Below, in pieces: positions 46,869 to 59,753 of a stretch of 64,000 nucleotides of DNA (the stretch's first letter is position 1; every line of letters begins with the position of its first letter). Made by a program: the position numbers and the translations under genes. This DNA comes from Trichoplusia ni (Eukaryota; Arthropoda; Insecta; Lepidoptera; Noctuidae), in assembly GCF_003590095.1 (NCBI RefSeq), contig NC_039479.1, positions 3,286,001-3,350,000 on the forward strand. The letters are read 5' to 3'. Under the pieces are notes generated by a model. It was not told the origin of the DNA and ran no database searches. It saw only the letters and a list, made by a program, of their open reading frames with translations.

Positions 46869-47841
46869 CGTTACTGTAAAAAGGGTAATTATTTATTTAT
46901 AATTCACAATTACATAGTGTACCAAACAAAAATTCTTCGATATTACAAATGATACGTCTGTAATGTTTAGAAAATTAAATTATATTTTTACCAAGCCCTA
47001 ATCGTTTTTATTAGGTACCTTTTATTTAATAATTATATTTTATAACAATTAGGGCCGGCGCAACCAGTATGCATACTTGCAAGTATATAGGAATATTGCG
47101 GCTAAACAACTCACCACTTGATTATTTTAACAAATTTTGAGTGTAAAGATAAATAATACAATTAACGTTCTAATAACCTAAATCGACTAAATATTTAACA
47201 TAAAGACACATATTCTAAAATATAGAAATTAGATTCCCTATGGTGGCATTGAAATCAACTGCAGTAAAAGTCCTTCTAAAAAGGATTACAATATTGCATT
47301 AATATAAAATTATGAAATAGTAATTATTCACAAAAAATGACAGTGCAGCACCTGACCCAAAACCAGTTCATATCTGAATTTAATGGAATATTTGCAGTTA
47401 TCAAACCTTGGCCATGTTTGCAACCATTCACATTAACATTATTGTAACAAACCCATAGAAAAATTTACACAAATCAGTACAACATGGTCACATACAAGCC
47501 CCAGTCTTTATTACAACTTCCTAAGAAACTTAGCACAAGCACAGTTGGGATAACCCACAAATCTAATATAAGAGCATTATTATGGAAACAACAATAAAGA
47601 CTGGGGCTGGCCTCGAAGCAGTGTGAGCATATAGCAACCCTATTAATATACACGTATATCCACACCGCACTAGTGACTATCAATCGAGTTCTATAACATA
47701 GCACAATTTAAGATTGTCTCAGTGCTTTATCGAGTCCGTTCTACACGTTAGACACTTTGATACTCGTAAATTTACACTTTACACTCGAGTCAATTATAAA
47801 ATGGACACTATTATGTAGCGCACACCAACTTAACGTTCGTG
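46869..47841 (-). other. eIF4B 3' UTR (putative)
   Basis: AT-rich sequence downstream of the eIF4B stop. The most distal plausible minus-strand AATAAA is at 46897-46892. No other gene is visible, so a 3' UTR of up to about 0.95 kb is likely. Confidence 0.4.
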
Positions 47842-50800
47842 TTAATCGGACCCGCCGTCGTCGGCGTCCTCTAAGAAGCTGAATTTATTTGATGCAACAA
47901 AATTCTGCAACAAAGGAATAAAACGATTGTCAATATAAAATAACATAGGGTTCTATTTAATGAATGAAAACTATTGATAGTGAGTAAGTGGTGTAATGAC
48001 ATAGTGGATTTAATCGGTTAAAAAACTTGGAGGCAAACATAGCAGATGTGATAAATTTTGTGAATCAAAACAACCCTTCATGTACATACCGGTTTTTCCT
48101 GCTCTTTAAGCTTAGGGAGGCTGATGTCATCGATTTCATCGTGCCGGTCCCGCGAGCGGCTGGGCCTGGTGCGGCCGTTGCGCTCGTCGCGCGGCAGGTC
48201 GTCAGGCAGCGGGTCGGCGGGCGGGCGCTCGGCGGAGCGGTCGCGGCGCTCGGCGGAGGGCTCGCGGCGCTCGGCGGAGAGGTCCCGGCGCGGCGCGCGG
48301 CGCGGCCCGGACTGGTCGCGGGCGGGAGGCCGCTCGCGGTCGTCCTTGTAGTCGCGGCGGTCGCGGTCATCCTTGTAGTCGCGCCTGTCTCTGTCGTCTC
48401 TGTCGCGACGATCCCTGTCGTCTCTGTAGTCGCGTTTGTCCCGATCATCTTTGTAATCGCGCCGGTCCTTGTCGTCCTTGGAATAATCGCGTCGGTCCCT
48501 GTTATAGCTACGCGAATCTCTAGGGCGGTCATCTACGCAAAAATGACATTGAATTAGTTACCATGTCACCTACAAATTCAATCAAACGAAATTTTGCCAG
48601 GGTAATGTTACACATACCACGTTTAGGAGCACCACGACGGTCACCAGAGTGATCATTCTGTAATATTAAAATTAAAATAATTACAACATAATATACAACT
48701 CAGAATTCACAATTTAACTGTTTATATTTGTTTCAACTCACCCTTCTTCCCCAACGTTCTTTTTCTTCAGTACCTCGCTGCCTTGCTTCTTCCTCTTGTT
48801 TTCGAAGTCGCTCTTCAATTTCCCGTTCCCTTAAAATTTTATACAGATAAATATCACTAAGTGCTATTGAGGAAAGCTTACTTTTCCAGGTACATTAACA
48901 TATAAACTGTAGGTATAAAGCGACCGAATCTAGCATAGGAGCATGAGCCGGTGTCTAGTTGACCATCAGTTTATTATTGCACAGTTTGTTCCTTGCAAAT
49001 ATAGAAATATGTTTATTTAAATATTTTTCATATGTGCATTGCAGATAGGCTAAAGCTTTGTTTTTGTTTATTGTAAATTGAAAATAATAACCTGCTTTTA
49101 ATTATAGGTTTGAACTCCAGGCTTTTGTATTAAATATAACAAATATGTTAAGGTTGTTCCTTACTTGGCTGCTGTGTCTACAGGCTTGGCCGCGCCGAAC
49201 ACTTTCTCAGCAGAGACAGGTTTCGGCTTGTCCTTGTCGGGCGGCGGCATGTCGTCGGACGCGGCGCCGTCGGCCGGCTTGGTGGGCACTTCAGGGTCGC
49301 GCGGGACCGTACGCGGCAGGAGGTTCAACTTCGGACGCTCACGAGGCCGAGTGTCTAAGTTAATTCAAGACAATGTTAAAAGTATGGTAAATTATGTTTA
49401 AAACATAGGTTCATTAAAGAGAGAGGTTAACAGTTGTTAAACCAAAAGAATAATATAATTTACCTTCTCTTGGAGGTGGGTCACGTTCCCGATCACGATC
49501 GCCAAAGCCGCGTCCACCGAAACCTCTACCTTCCCGATTTCTAAATAAAAAACATAATTTTATATTTAGATTAAGATATATTGAATGAATTAATTGGTTC
49601 ATTCATTCATCAACTCATTGGTTCATTTACGCTGCGAATAAAGGAAAATGTTTTACAAACAGCCAACCATTATAATAAATGAAATATAAAATAAACATAC
49701 CCGAAGCCACCCTCGCCCCTGTCGGCCGCGCGAAACCCGTCGCGGCCGCCGTAGCCGCTGCGCTCGGGCCGCTCCTCGCGGTTGAAGCCGCCGCGCTCCC
49801 TGCCCCTGAACAAGTTAATCATTATAACTATTATTTTAAGTACATTTTTTCTTATAGGCGGAATATAAACACATCATTTAAGAAATGTAGGTTTAAAGCG
49901 ACCGATTCTAGCACAGTAGCAGGAATCGGTGTCTAGGTGACCAATTTTATTCTAGCACATGATGTAAAAACATCACAAACATCAAAATATGTAAATTTAG
50001 ATATATGTTTGATGTGCTTTGTTTAGTTACGACACAAACTTACATGTTTATTTATAAAGTACATTTCTATGACGGGAATAAATTTACTCAGTTCTGTATG
50101 GAATGTTGAAGTTTTCTTGATGATACAATTATTTTTATGTAATATATTAGCAAAAAGTTATACTAACTCGAAGCGGTCCCGGCCGAAGGAGTCTCGGCCG
50201 CCGTAGGGCGCGCGCGCGGGCTCAGGCGCGGCCCGCTCGCCGTCCCGCCAGCCGCCCGGCCGGTTGTCTGCGCTCGCTGCATACACATTATATTATCTTT
50301 AATTCACTGTTGGGGCATGATGGCAAACACAGTTTCAGGTAATTTTATTAATAAAAAGAATAGGGTTTTGCATATTAAATAAAAAAAAAACATGCTTTCG
50401 CATGTTCATGTCAGCCAATCAAAAATTGCTTACTAAAAGAACAATAATAATGACGTCTAAACAAAAGGGTAATAAAGTACAATCTTGGAATGTGTTTCAA
50501 GTGTTATACAATTTAGCTAACAATCTGACTACTTTTCACAATGTAAAATATAGTTGTAGCAAAATAATTAAGATATGACTACAGTTAATAATTTATCAAC
50601 ATTGAATTGAAGTAGGTAATGTTTGAGATACCAGTGTGAGGCATGTAATATAAGTTATGTAGTGTATGTGCATAGTATATGTCGCTCACAGTCTCGCTCC
50701 CGCTCGGCGCGCTCGGGCCGCTCGCCGCGCTCGGGGTTGCGCGGGCGCGCGCTGGGCTCGGGCACGGCGCGCGGCCCCGAGCGCCAGTCGCCCATCGTGC

Positions 50801-53800
50801 GCTCCGGGTCGTACTCCCGGCTGATACACATAACGTACTTTGTTAATACGATTACTTATGACACAGGAACAACCATATTGGGATATTCTCATTGGGGAAA
50901 AAAATAATTGATTTATACCAGGCTTCTTCCAAAAGCAGTTTCAATCACATCAAAAATAAACATTTGCTTGCTAACTCATGATTCGTCTTTGTCGTTTCAC
51001 TCTTGTGAGTGATCGAGGTCGTCATGGCCGGGGTGGGGGCAAGCAAGCTTAACTTGTAATGTTTCTTCTTTTATTGGCACATTTGGATTAAACTTATAAT
51101 TATCAATAACATTAAACAACGGATTTATAATTATGCATAAAGTATGTCCTGGAAATTGGGTATCCTTTTATAGTACCTATAAAATTATATAGAATAAAGG
51201 TTCATCAGATACCTCCCATACTTACTAAATGAATATTAACATTGAAAAGCCAATTTAATAATAATATCTTAAAAGGAGTAAAAGAATGAATTACTTACTT
51301 TTCTCGATCGGACCTGCCGCCCCTACCCATCCGGCGGTCGTTGTCCTGGGTAGACACCTCTATTCTTATCCGTCTCCCGCCTATTGTCTACAACAAACAA
51401 AACCAGCTTACATTTAGGTACTTATCATAGTAGTTCTCAGGGTCCCCTTTACATTTGTACTGCTCAAATGCCAGGTATGAGGTTAAACAGAAAAGGAACA
51501 ATTACAAAAGATGTTCTTTTTTTGTATTAAGCAGCTGTGTGTTATTCTTTTCATTTTTGGACTATTGTTATTTATAAAAGAAGAAAAAAAAAGGGACTCT
51601 TAGAAACCATGTGGTCCATTTAATATGTAAAATGTAGAAAACTTACCAGGTCAGGAATGTTCATAGCATTGATAAGACCCTCCCTGTCTTCAAAATCCAC
51701 ACAGCCATAACCTTTGAGGCGGTCACCCTCACGTGGGATTCTCAGGTTGGTAATCTGTCATGACAAAGGTGCATAATTAACCTCCTGTAGGTCTTGGAAG
51801 GATGAAGTAGTAACCAAAGTATTAATAAGCTATGGTAGAAAAAAATAGAACTAGTTTATCATTTAAATAAACCATTATGATAACTGGTATTGTACAGTAA
51901 CCAGTTTTAAACAGTCTTCAAGGCTGTTAACATATTTTGCAATGGATTACTTTCTATAACTTGAGGACATTTTATGCTTAAAAGTATGATTATGAACATT
52001 ATGTGTGACAAATCATTTTAAGTAGTGTAGATTATGGAAATACCTGTAAAAATATTACATTGATTTTCGGTTGCTTATCAGGAAGTTGCCATTTAGATGT
52101 TAAAGAACGTTTTGTCATGGTTTTAATGCAAAATAGCATATAAGTGCAAATGCATGTTGCTCACATAAAACACCTAACTGTATATTTAATTCATAATTGA
52201 CCAAGAAATATATTATATTTTTAATAAGAGAGGGGGATTTATCCAATAATTAATGGCCAAGAGCTATTTGCTAAGTATTAGCTATATTTTGGTGGGCCTA
52301 TAGCAGGGCATGGGTTTCTACTCAAGCTAAGTAGTCAGTAAATAAGGATTGTCCATTTGTTTAGCCTTAGACATCTATTCAGATTATGTAATCATAACAA
52401 GGTCATGTTAAGACCGTAAAATGGTTGTAGTACCTTAAGTCCAGTGAAGAGTTCAGTGATAGCACTTTCATCAACATCATAAGGCAGGTTGGAGATGTGG
52501 GCTGTGAAAGGCGGCCGGCGAGGAATGGACTCGTCGTCGACAGCCAGCCCGCCGCGCGCCGCCCGCGACGCCGACGGGAGCACCACCGGGGCGCGCTGGC
52601 GCGTCTGGTACCCGCCATACGCATTCTCAGCTAAGCACACAGATATGTTTGTACATCAATATCAATTTAAACGAGTACCTCTTAGTATTTCTGAATGTAT
52701 CCTACTGCTAAATTAAACAAAGATCAGTGAACTTATTTTTGTTAAAGTTATTAAAATTCAGCGAATTAGAGAGGAAAACAACTAAAATTAATAATTTATC
52801 ATCATTACATTCTATATTTAAAGAATAATAGTAGCTTTATAACATAATAATATCATATAGATTACAGAGTAATTTATGAGCTACTTAATTTACTACTCAA
52901 GAGCTTGTTTGGAATGTGGTCAAAGATAAAACATAACAATATGGAATTGATATTCATGGTTAACTAATTATGTTTTAATGAACAAACTTTTAAAGCAAAT
53001 AACTAGTTTATTCATTACTAGTAGGAATTGATAGTAATGCCAAATATTGTAAGCTGCTTTGAATATTGAGTTCATATGAGAAAGTAAGAATAAAGAGTTT
53101 TGCTCATAGCTTAACTAAATTGGATCTTGTAGAGGATATTGATAAAAATAAGTATAAACAAAGACCCTCAGAAGGTTAGGGAGCAGGCCAATGAAAGACT
53201 AGTCTGAATTGAGTTGTGACACATGGTCATCTCGTAGATTGTGCTAAAATTGCTGGTCACAGGGGTTTCCAACAGTGGCAGTGTGCACACCTCCACCTAG
53301 CCTCACAGGCCAGGCTTCATCAGCTTCACATTACACTGTCATTTCTGGTTCCCCCACCCTTCCTTTGAGGAAAGCATCCGGCTAGAATGTTTTAAAACAC
53401 AGAGACCTTTACTCAGACCTTCCCGGGGCGAATAGAGTGACAAGCACTCAGTTTGTGCGCCCCAAGTACGAGATTAACATTGGCCAGCCATTGCCCTGTA
53501 CATCATCATGGGGTAATTTATAACAGTCGTTGAATTAAGCAAATGATAAAAACATGATAGATTGTTACTTACGCTCCTCATCTACAGAGTCTGCCCAGTT
53601 TGTTGCTGGGATAGTTGTAGGTTCTGCTATAATGTCTGTGATGCTGGCTGGAATCCATTTTGCCTTCTTTGATTTCTTGCCTGCAAAACGACATGGTAAA
53701 ATTGCTGTAACTAAGGATTCGTTTGTAAAATAAATACCGAGACATTAGAGGATAAATTGATGAATAACGATGACGCATGGTAAGTGAACGACCTACTCCG

Positions 53801-54186
53801 ATTTTGGAAAGTGGTTATACGGGGTCACATAAAAGGATAAGTTTCATTATTGTAACACATCTGTTCCAAGTTCATTTTCTCACCTTCTCAGAAATAACTT
53901 AAACCAATAAATTGAACGCGAAATACGTAAGATAAGAAGTAATAAATTGATTGAGAGAGTTAAGAAATGTGGCCACGCGGTAAATCCAAACGTCCGCAGA
54001 GGTGAAATGATGACACGTTAGCATTATTAGATAACATTGCAGTGCTTCTAAAACAAATGCATTAGGAAACTGTATCACATGCAAACTAAATTCAATATGA
54101 AAATATGCTAATAAACAATAAAATAAAGCAAAATCTAGGGTTTTTTTCACGTGACAAAATTACTAGAACTAACCTGTAGCGGCCAT
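47842..54186 (-). CDS. eIF4B: Eukaryotic translation initiation factor 4B, complete (14 exons)
   Basis: It stimulates the eIF4A helicase and mRNA recruitment to the 40S subunit. Exons in transcript order: 54186-54174, 53680-53573, 52630-52434, 51754-51647, 51387-51299, 50820-50690, 50276-50168, 49805-49701, 49540-49464, 49354-49165, 48829-48742, 48657-48618, 48532-48090, 47904-47842. All phases agree; 1,761 nt give 586 residues (human about 611). Family landmarks: MAATGKKSKKAKW; NWADSVDEE; an RRM with RNP2 ISNLPY (about 86-91) and RNP1 KGYGCVDF (about 120-127); an Arg/Asp/Gly-rich DRYG-type region; RPKLNLLPRTVP; KVFGAAKPVDTAAKEREIEERLRKQ; and the acidic C-terminus NKFSFLEDADDGGSD. The start is the first ATG (54186). 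Confidence 0.96.
48090..48532 (-). CDS. eIF4B exon 13: Arg/Asp repeat domain
   Basis: It encodes about 147 residues of low complexity. First come iterated DYKDDRDRR-like units (DYSKDDKDRR, DYKDDRDKR, DYRDDRDRR, DYKDDRDRR, DYKDDRERP); then AERRE-PSAERRD-RSAER repeats; then the ordered-looking end DEIDDISLPKLKEQEKP. The repeats have high GC and near-identical DNA units, so length variation between alleles is likely. A DRYG-like self-association and RNA-binding role is inferred from vertebrate eIF4B. Confidence 0.9.
48910..48965. repeat. 56-bp intronic repeat, copy 1 (eIF4B)
   Basis: TAGGTATAAAGCGACCGAAT-CTAGCATAGGAGCATG-AGCCGGTGTCTAGTTGACCA. It matches 49888-49943 at about 85% by eye. See copy 2. 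Confidence 0.7.
49888..49943. repeat. 56-bp intronic repeat, copy 2 (eIF4B)
   Basis: TAGGTTTAAAGCGACCGATT-CTAGCACAGTAGCAGG-AATCGGTGTCTAGGTGACCA. Same orientation as copy 1, about 980 bp away in a different intron. CGACCGA-TCTAGCA and CGGTGTCTAG-TGACCA are shared. The family is unknown. Confidence 0.7.
53150..53520. repeat. GC-richer, repeat-like block in an eIF4B intron
   Basis: An island of about 45-50% GC in AT-rich intron (AGACCTTCCCGGGGCGAATA, CCTCACAGGCCAGGCTTCAT). It has the look of a dispersed SINE or LTR fragment, but no terminal structure or coding frame is seen. Confidence 0.3.
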
Positions 54187-54989
54187 ATTACAAGGCTGGG
54201 GTCAGTGTTGCCAATGACGTAAAGTAGTTTACATACATTAGCTACTCAACGATTATTCCCAAAAAATATTGCAATACTTAGAAGAGTTTTTCCAAAATCT
54301 ACTTTCAACTTTTTAAATTAACTTCTTTGTGTAATGAATAACAGCGCGAAACTTATAATAAAAAATACGAACGGTTATAGAATTAACGAATTCTTAAAGC
54401 ACAATGGAGTTTTGCGAGCAGTAAAGATTCGCAAAAAAAGGTTTCAGTATCTATTTACCAAATAGCTACAAATTGATTTTTATTTTTTATGATTTTATTA
54501 ATGAAATTTGGAATTTTAGGATTTTATTTGGTATTATTGTCAGTTTACTTGAGAGTTAACAAATACTTCCAAAACTATAGGTAGGTTTTGGCAGGAAGAT
54601 GTCGTTTTATTGCATTGGCAACATCTCCATAAAGATTGGGCTTATAGCGTTTTGAGGTTATTTAAAATGAAAGTGACTGACAGCATTTTATAATTATTAT
54701 TAATTTAATAAAAGATTCTATGTAGGAAATATAAATGAGACCACAGTATTGCTTGACATTATTTAATTTAAATAAAAACTGAAAAACGCTCGTAAGTTAT
54801 TGAGTTAAGGTGCAGGGGACGAAAGGGAAATCTAAATCTGTGTTAGAAGCCTCCGCTGCAGAGTAACCATCATCCTAGCATTAACATTAACGTTTTATTG
54901 ATCGGTTTTATGCATTTATGTATATAGAATTTATTGCCGGGTAAAATTTGAATACATTATATCCACCGAGAATTTGAATTACACGACAA

Positions 54990-55045
54990 TGGTCATTTTG
55001 CTACTGGGTTGAATTTTGCAGGGTTCGATTCCCAGCAAACCATGT
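54990..55045. repeat. tRNA-derived repeat scrap
   Basis: CTACTGGGTTGAATTTTGCAGGGTTCGATTCCCAGC has an intact B box (GGTTCGATTCC) but no cloverleaf, and resembles SINE heads rather than a tRNA gene. Confidence 0.45.
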
Positions 55046-55459
55046 TCTTTTATCTCAGCATATGGCTAGGCTAAGCGGAATTTTTAAATCATTTACTACA
55101 CCAATTGTAACTTATTTTGCTACCTTTTTGTCATTTGTCTTCATGTTGTAAGAGTTAAAAGGACATTCGTATTAAATATGACTAAATTAAAGGTGTTAGG
55201 TCTAGCTGCGAAATATATGTACTTACTGAGCAATCTGAGCATAGTTAGAAGTAATGGACGCTCACTAGTTTACTTCTTTGGTCGGATGTAAGTATCATCC
55301 CGACCTACTTATACAAAATCTGTTTATCCATGATTGTTTATTCCATTGCAATTGGCTGCAACTATAGGCTGCTACTAATCCATTCGTGTAAAGCGTGAAA
55401 AAAAAATATGAAAAATACTGGTAATAATAACTTTTTATAATGTATATACATACTTGTAT

Positions 55460-55790
55460 ATAAAAATGAATCCCTGTTTCCCTTGGTCACGGCACCACCA
55501 TCACACGTGGCGTGACTGATTTCGCTGAATCTTTTTTGTATTTGTTAGTGTCAAGAGAAGGTTTTTATGAAAGAAAACAATTGAAAAAATGCGCGTAATA
55601 TTAGAAAATTTAAGAATACTTGACGCCATATTAAGTAATCCTGATTTTTGTTACGCATATGATTTCTTGGATCCATCTCCGCCTCCAATAATATAAAGGC
55701 ACAGGGAACGGGATCTACGTGCACTACGTCCCGTTCACGCGGATGCAGCCCCCGCGGTTTTAACCCCGCACAGCTGGTCGTAGTATATAT
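55460..55790. repeat. Dispersed repeat, approximate ends
   Basis: The block order CCTTGGTCACGGCACCACCA, CGTGACTGATTTCGCTGAAT, AAGGCACAGGGAACGGGATC and CGTCCCGTTCACGCGG is familiar from moth introns. It includes a hairpin ACGGGATCTACGTG / CACTACGTCCCGT. Family not assigned. Confidence 0.5.
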
Positions 55791-57049
55791 TATAGTAAAA
55801 ATAAATGCAGGTATGGCGATGTACTTGTTGACATGTGTTTGAAGGCTCGTACTAGGTGCGCGCGGCTACTTTCTCGGAGGAAGAAAGGAAGGGAGGAATC
55901 TACCCAAACGATACTTATGCCGTATGTTGTAAGGAATTCATAAAATAAAGAATTTAGTTCTTTTATAACGTAAAGTTAAGCATTAATCCGTAAATTTTGC
56001 TTTGACTTGGTGTTTTGTTAGTCCGTTTGTCGTTGTTTTGATGATTAGGGAATGTTCAACAGTTTTTCAACAGCATAATCATTTTCCGTTGGCTATGGCA
56101 AATTAACAAACAAAAACTTCCGTTGTGTACTAAGAAACATTGTAATCATTTTTGCGATAGTTATCTTATCTCACTATTGTTTTGAATGACGTTCAAGCTT
56201 TCTGCGCCTAAATTATTGGACTAAGCATTGTTCTGGGGGCCTACCACCATCCCTTTAAAGTAAGACTGTGCAGTTACTGAAGCGAGACGGCATAAGAAAC
56301 GGCGAAGAGCAACGTCTCGCTTCCACACCTGCAACAGTCTAATTTTAAGAGGTGCAGGAACTACACATTTCGCATCCTTGCCAAGATTACTTTTTATGAT
56401 AACTTACGTCATACTAACCAAAGGATTGTATTTAAAACGTTCTGGTATTGAATGGTGCTGAATGAATTAATAAGGCTATCTTATCGATTGCCACATTCAA
56501 AGAAGACTATATACACTCCTTGTTTGATAATATGCATTCCGTTTGATATGAGAATTTAGCATGCAGTTAAAAAACATCATTCAATGTTTACTTTGATACC
56601 AAAAAAATCATATACGGATGATATGCGGATAGTTTTCATGTGCAAAATTTAACTTGGTGGAGTATTGGGAAATAAGTCTTGAAGATTTGTAAAGGTCCAG
56701 GAACGCTTCCCTAGAGGACTCCAATTCTTGTGTTATGTTGGGAATAATAAAACAAACTTCAATAATCTAGATGTACATATGATTATATCTCCATCTGACT
56801 ATAAGGATCTCCCATTCTCACCTTTTAAATTTTGTAAATACTGTCTTATAAAAGCGTAATACAGTTTTGAGGATGTTAAGCTTTATGTGTTTTTTTTAAA
56901 TATCAGTTAAACGAAGATTTGTCAAACCGCTGTCCCAATAGAGTATTTGGTTGTATCCACGAAGGATATTCTTTTTTACATTCGAATCCTGTATGTTTCA
57001 CTTTTTATACTATTTTTGTCTGCAATTGAAATCGGTCGGTTATAGAAAA

Positions 57050-57567
57050 TGTGTTTTTTTTTCTAATGCGTCAGAGATGAACATTCGTCCATCGTCTATC
57101 GATCACCTGGAGCTTTTGGGATGTTCCGCTGCAAGTCTTCGGCAGCGCGGGGTTCGTCAGCGGGTGAGTGGGCCAGCGTGCAGCGCCCCGGCGGCCGCAC
57201 CAGACGTAATGTGCTCGCGATAGATGGCATTCAGGTCGGGCGACGTTGTCGTGCGGACGCGCGTTCTGATATTTCGAGCGCGCTCACCTCGTTCGTTGAA
57301 CATTTCTGTCGAAAGTTTTTTGTTATAGATTTTTTATTTAGTCTTTACTGTTAGGCAGCAATGCAAGTGCTAGTACTAAGAAAAAAATAAAAAGTAAGTT
57401 CTTTTAAGAACTAACTTGTTCTCCTTTCTCTGTTGTGCTTGCCTATAAATTGAATTCTGTTACGAGGTGACGTATAAACACTGTGCCGGTGATAACGGAA
57501 AATGATGTGAATAGTGTTGTGTTTATGTTTGTGATGTGCGGTTTAGTGTAGACGTGGGTTGTTTACA
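57050..57567 (+). promoter_or_regulatory. GC-rich Fer promoter and 5' UTR
   Basis: A CpG-rich patch at about 57125-57300 (CGCCCCGGCGGCCGCACCAG, TTTCGAGCGCGCTCACC) precedes the Fer start codon by about 300 bp, with AT-rich 5' UTR-like sequence between them. No TATA box is evident. The short open frames across it in two phases look like composition artefacts. Confidence 0.45.
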
Positions 57568-59753
57568 ATGGGCTATGCATCGAGTGGCGCGGGGCGCGCG
57601 GCGCACGAGGCGCTGCTGGCACGCCAGGATGCCGAGCTGCGGCTGATGGAGACCATGAAGCGAAGCCTGCAGGCCAAGATGAAGAGCGACCGGGAGTACG
57701 CGCTTGCGCTGTCCGCCGCCGCCGCGCAAGGCCAGAAGATGGACAAGTGTGAAGAACTTAACGGTAAAAACCAACACCACTTAACAAGAATTATCCCTAT
57801 TAGCACTGGTGAACGGTCCTCTTTTAACGAATTTATGAGTTAAAAGAGTGGTCTGATAACTATCTTAAAACATTTTGGACGAAATCCTAATCTATTTCAA
57901 ACTTTTGGATAGCTTTGAAATCGTAGCTTTTCATTGCACGAAGTTCTCAACAACTTTAGCCAGGTAACTTCTGCTATTCAAGAGCTTTTGTGCACAAGTC
58001 CACTGTTTATAAGAGGAAATTCTTATATGAATCTCTAACACGAGGTATTGAAGGTTTGAATATCTGATTTGATTTTATCATTATCATACCCTCTTTTAAT
58101 TCTGGACTAATTAGAACTGGCCTATTTAGTATTTCCCTGCACGGCACTTTTATTATTGTGGGCTTTGTTTTCTTATGTAAGTAGAAGTAAGATACTTGTT
58201 ACATTATCTTAAGAGTTTCTTTGTTTAGTGTGCGATATTGATTTGTGGGTTAAAAACCGTTGTTTTTGAATGACCGAGTGTTTCCAGTTTCTTTTTAACA
58301 TGATTTTGACTCATGGAGTCGGTGCTTCTGTAGGATTTGTTCGTCCCAAATACAATACTAGATAAATCCCAAATACTAGATTTGGAATTTCAAAGAAAAG
58401 CAAAATGTTATGTTGCGTTACGATCCATTTATTGTGACTTTCAAGGGGACTTACTAGAAATCCTACCTTGACTTTCAAGCAACTAAACTATTCTTACTCT
58501 TGGTTTTCATTTGGTTTGGGGATTAAATTTTGTCAATGTTGTTTATTTCCCCAAATTAGCTTGTTTCTCATTTTGAATTTAAATACTCATCGGCTATCCT
58601 ACAGCATTTAAATGCCTAATTTTTAGTTATGTCATCAGATTTATAAACACACGTTGGTTTCTGCATCTGCATTTATTGCTATCACAATGGTAACGCTACA
58701 TAATAAATTATGCATGTCAATAATCAAAAATGTAGGTGTGACTGTGGGTGCTGTTATTGTTCACCAACTGATCTGTGGGATGTTACATAATAATATAGTT
58801 AAAGAATCAAAATCGGGAACTAATAAAATTGTGTGAAAAGCTTTTGGGTCCGTCGCCGCGTCGTCTGTGTTATTAGCACGTGATCTATATTAAAATAGTT
58901 AATTGTGGAAATTATCATTAGATAAAAATGTTGTTACCATTTTACCTATTATAAGCTCATATCAATGCTATGATAGGACAGTTGCCTTAAACTTATTTCT
59001 TAATTAGAAATCCATATCGTTTGACTCATACAGTTGAGATAAATCATGTTTTGGTGATGATAGTATTCAAAAGATTTTGTATATAAACTACTTACTCATA
59101 GTTTTCGAAGAAAAAAAGCATGAGTTTTTCTTTTACTATCTGGCCTTCAGGTCCAAAAGCTTACCTAGAGACAAATCTCGAGCTAAGACTATGCTAGTTT
59201 AAAATTCGTTAAAAATATGGATGTAAGAAAATGATCGTCGAAGGCATCTTGAAATTTGTTTAAGAAAAATGCATTATGAAACAGTGTCAGGCAGATTTAT
59301 GCCAGATATCATTCACCGCGACCGGTTTACGTCTGGTCTAGACTGACCAATAATATCCATCCAGAAAAATGCATGGGTGTGGAAATGAAAAAAGGAAGCT
59401 ATTTTTGTTGACTTGGCATAAAAATGTTTTGCAAATTTGATTACTATGATTATAGGTGTAAACCATCCCATTACAGTGAAACACTTCTCTTTTCTATTTA
59501 GCTACTGCTGTACATTTTTTTTCGAGTATTAACGTTTATTCAATCGTTCGCTTTTGTTGCAGGTTCAGTAATAGCATCAGCTTGGAGAGCTATGACCGAA
59601 GAATGGGAAAACATAAGCCGTTTGATCAAAGCAAATGCTGAAGCTCTTGAATCTAAAGCTTTGGATAGACTCACAGCTCTAATGACAGAGCGACGGAAGT
59701 CAAGGAAGGTGTACCAGGAGGACCACACGAAGATATCTTCACAATTTACTCAG
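57568..59753 (+). CDS. FER: Fer/Fps-type F-BAR tyrosine kinase, first two coding exons (gene continues past the window)
   Basis: Fer/Fps are cytoplasmic non-receptor tyrosine kinases with an N-terminal F-BAR domain, an SH2 domain and a C-terminal kinase domain; they act at cell junctions and the actin cortex. Exons 57568-57763 and 59563-59753 give 129 residues from ATG 57568. Landmarks of the F-BAR/FCH module: AAHEALLARQDAELRLMETM, KSDREYALALSAAAAQGQKM, SAWRAMTEEWENISRLIKAN, RLTALMTERRKSRKVYQEDH. The match to fly Fps85D as I know it is close. Phase 1 then 0. No kinase or SH2 exon is found before 64000, so the gene is partial here. Confidence 0.88.
57764..59562 (+). other. Fer intron 1
   Basis: AT-rich. 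A short frame at 58654-58836 lacks a recognisable domain. No repeat boundary or regulatory motif was recognised. Confidence 0.4.

Larger units (their letters stand above)
54187..57280. other. eIF4B/Fer intergenic region with repeat fragments
   Basis: eIF4B (-) and Fer (+) diverge from here. The 54990-55045 stretch ends in GGTTCGATTCCCAGCAAACC, a B-box/T-arm-like sequence of a tRNA-derived repeat. The 55460-55790 stretch (AATCCCTGTTTCCCTTGGTC, CTGATTTCGCTGAATCTTTT, GGCACAGGGAACGGGATC) is a dispersed lepidopteran repeat pattern. No gene was recognised. Confidence 0.4.

Noticed and set aside
48027..48557. Plus-strand ORF of 176 codons rich in Ala/Val/Gly
   Set aside because: It is antisense to the eIF4B Arg/Asp repeat exon, whose frame is fixed by flanking exons.
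55005..55045. Possible tRNA gene with GGTTCGATTCC
   Set aside because: B box only, no cloverleaf; scored as a repeat scrap.
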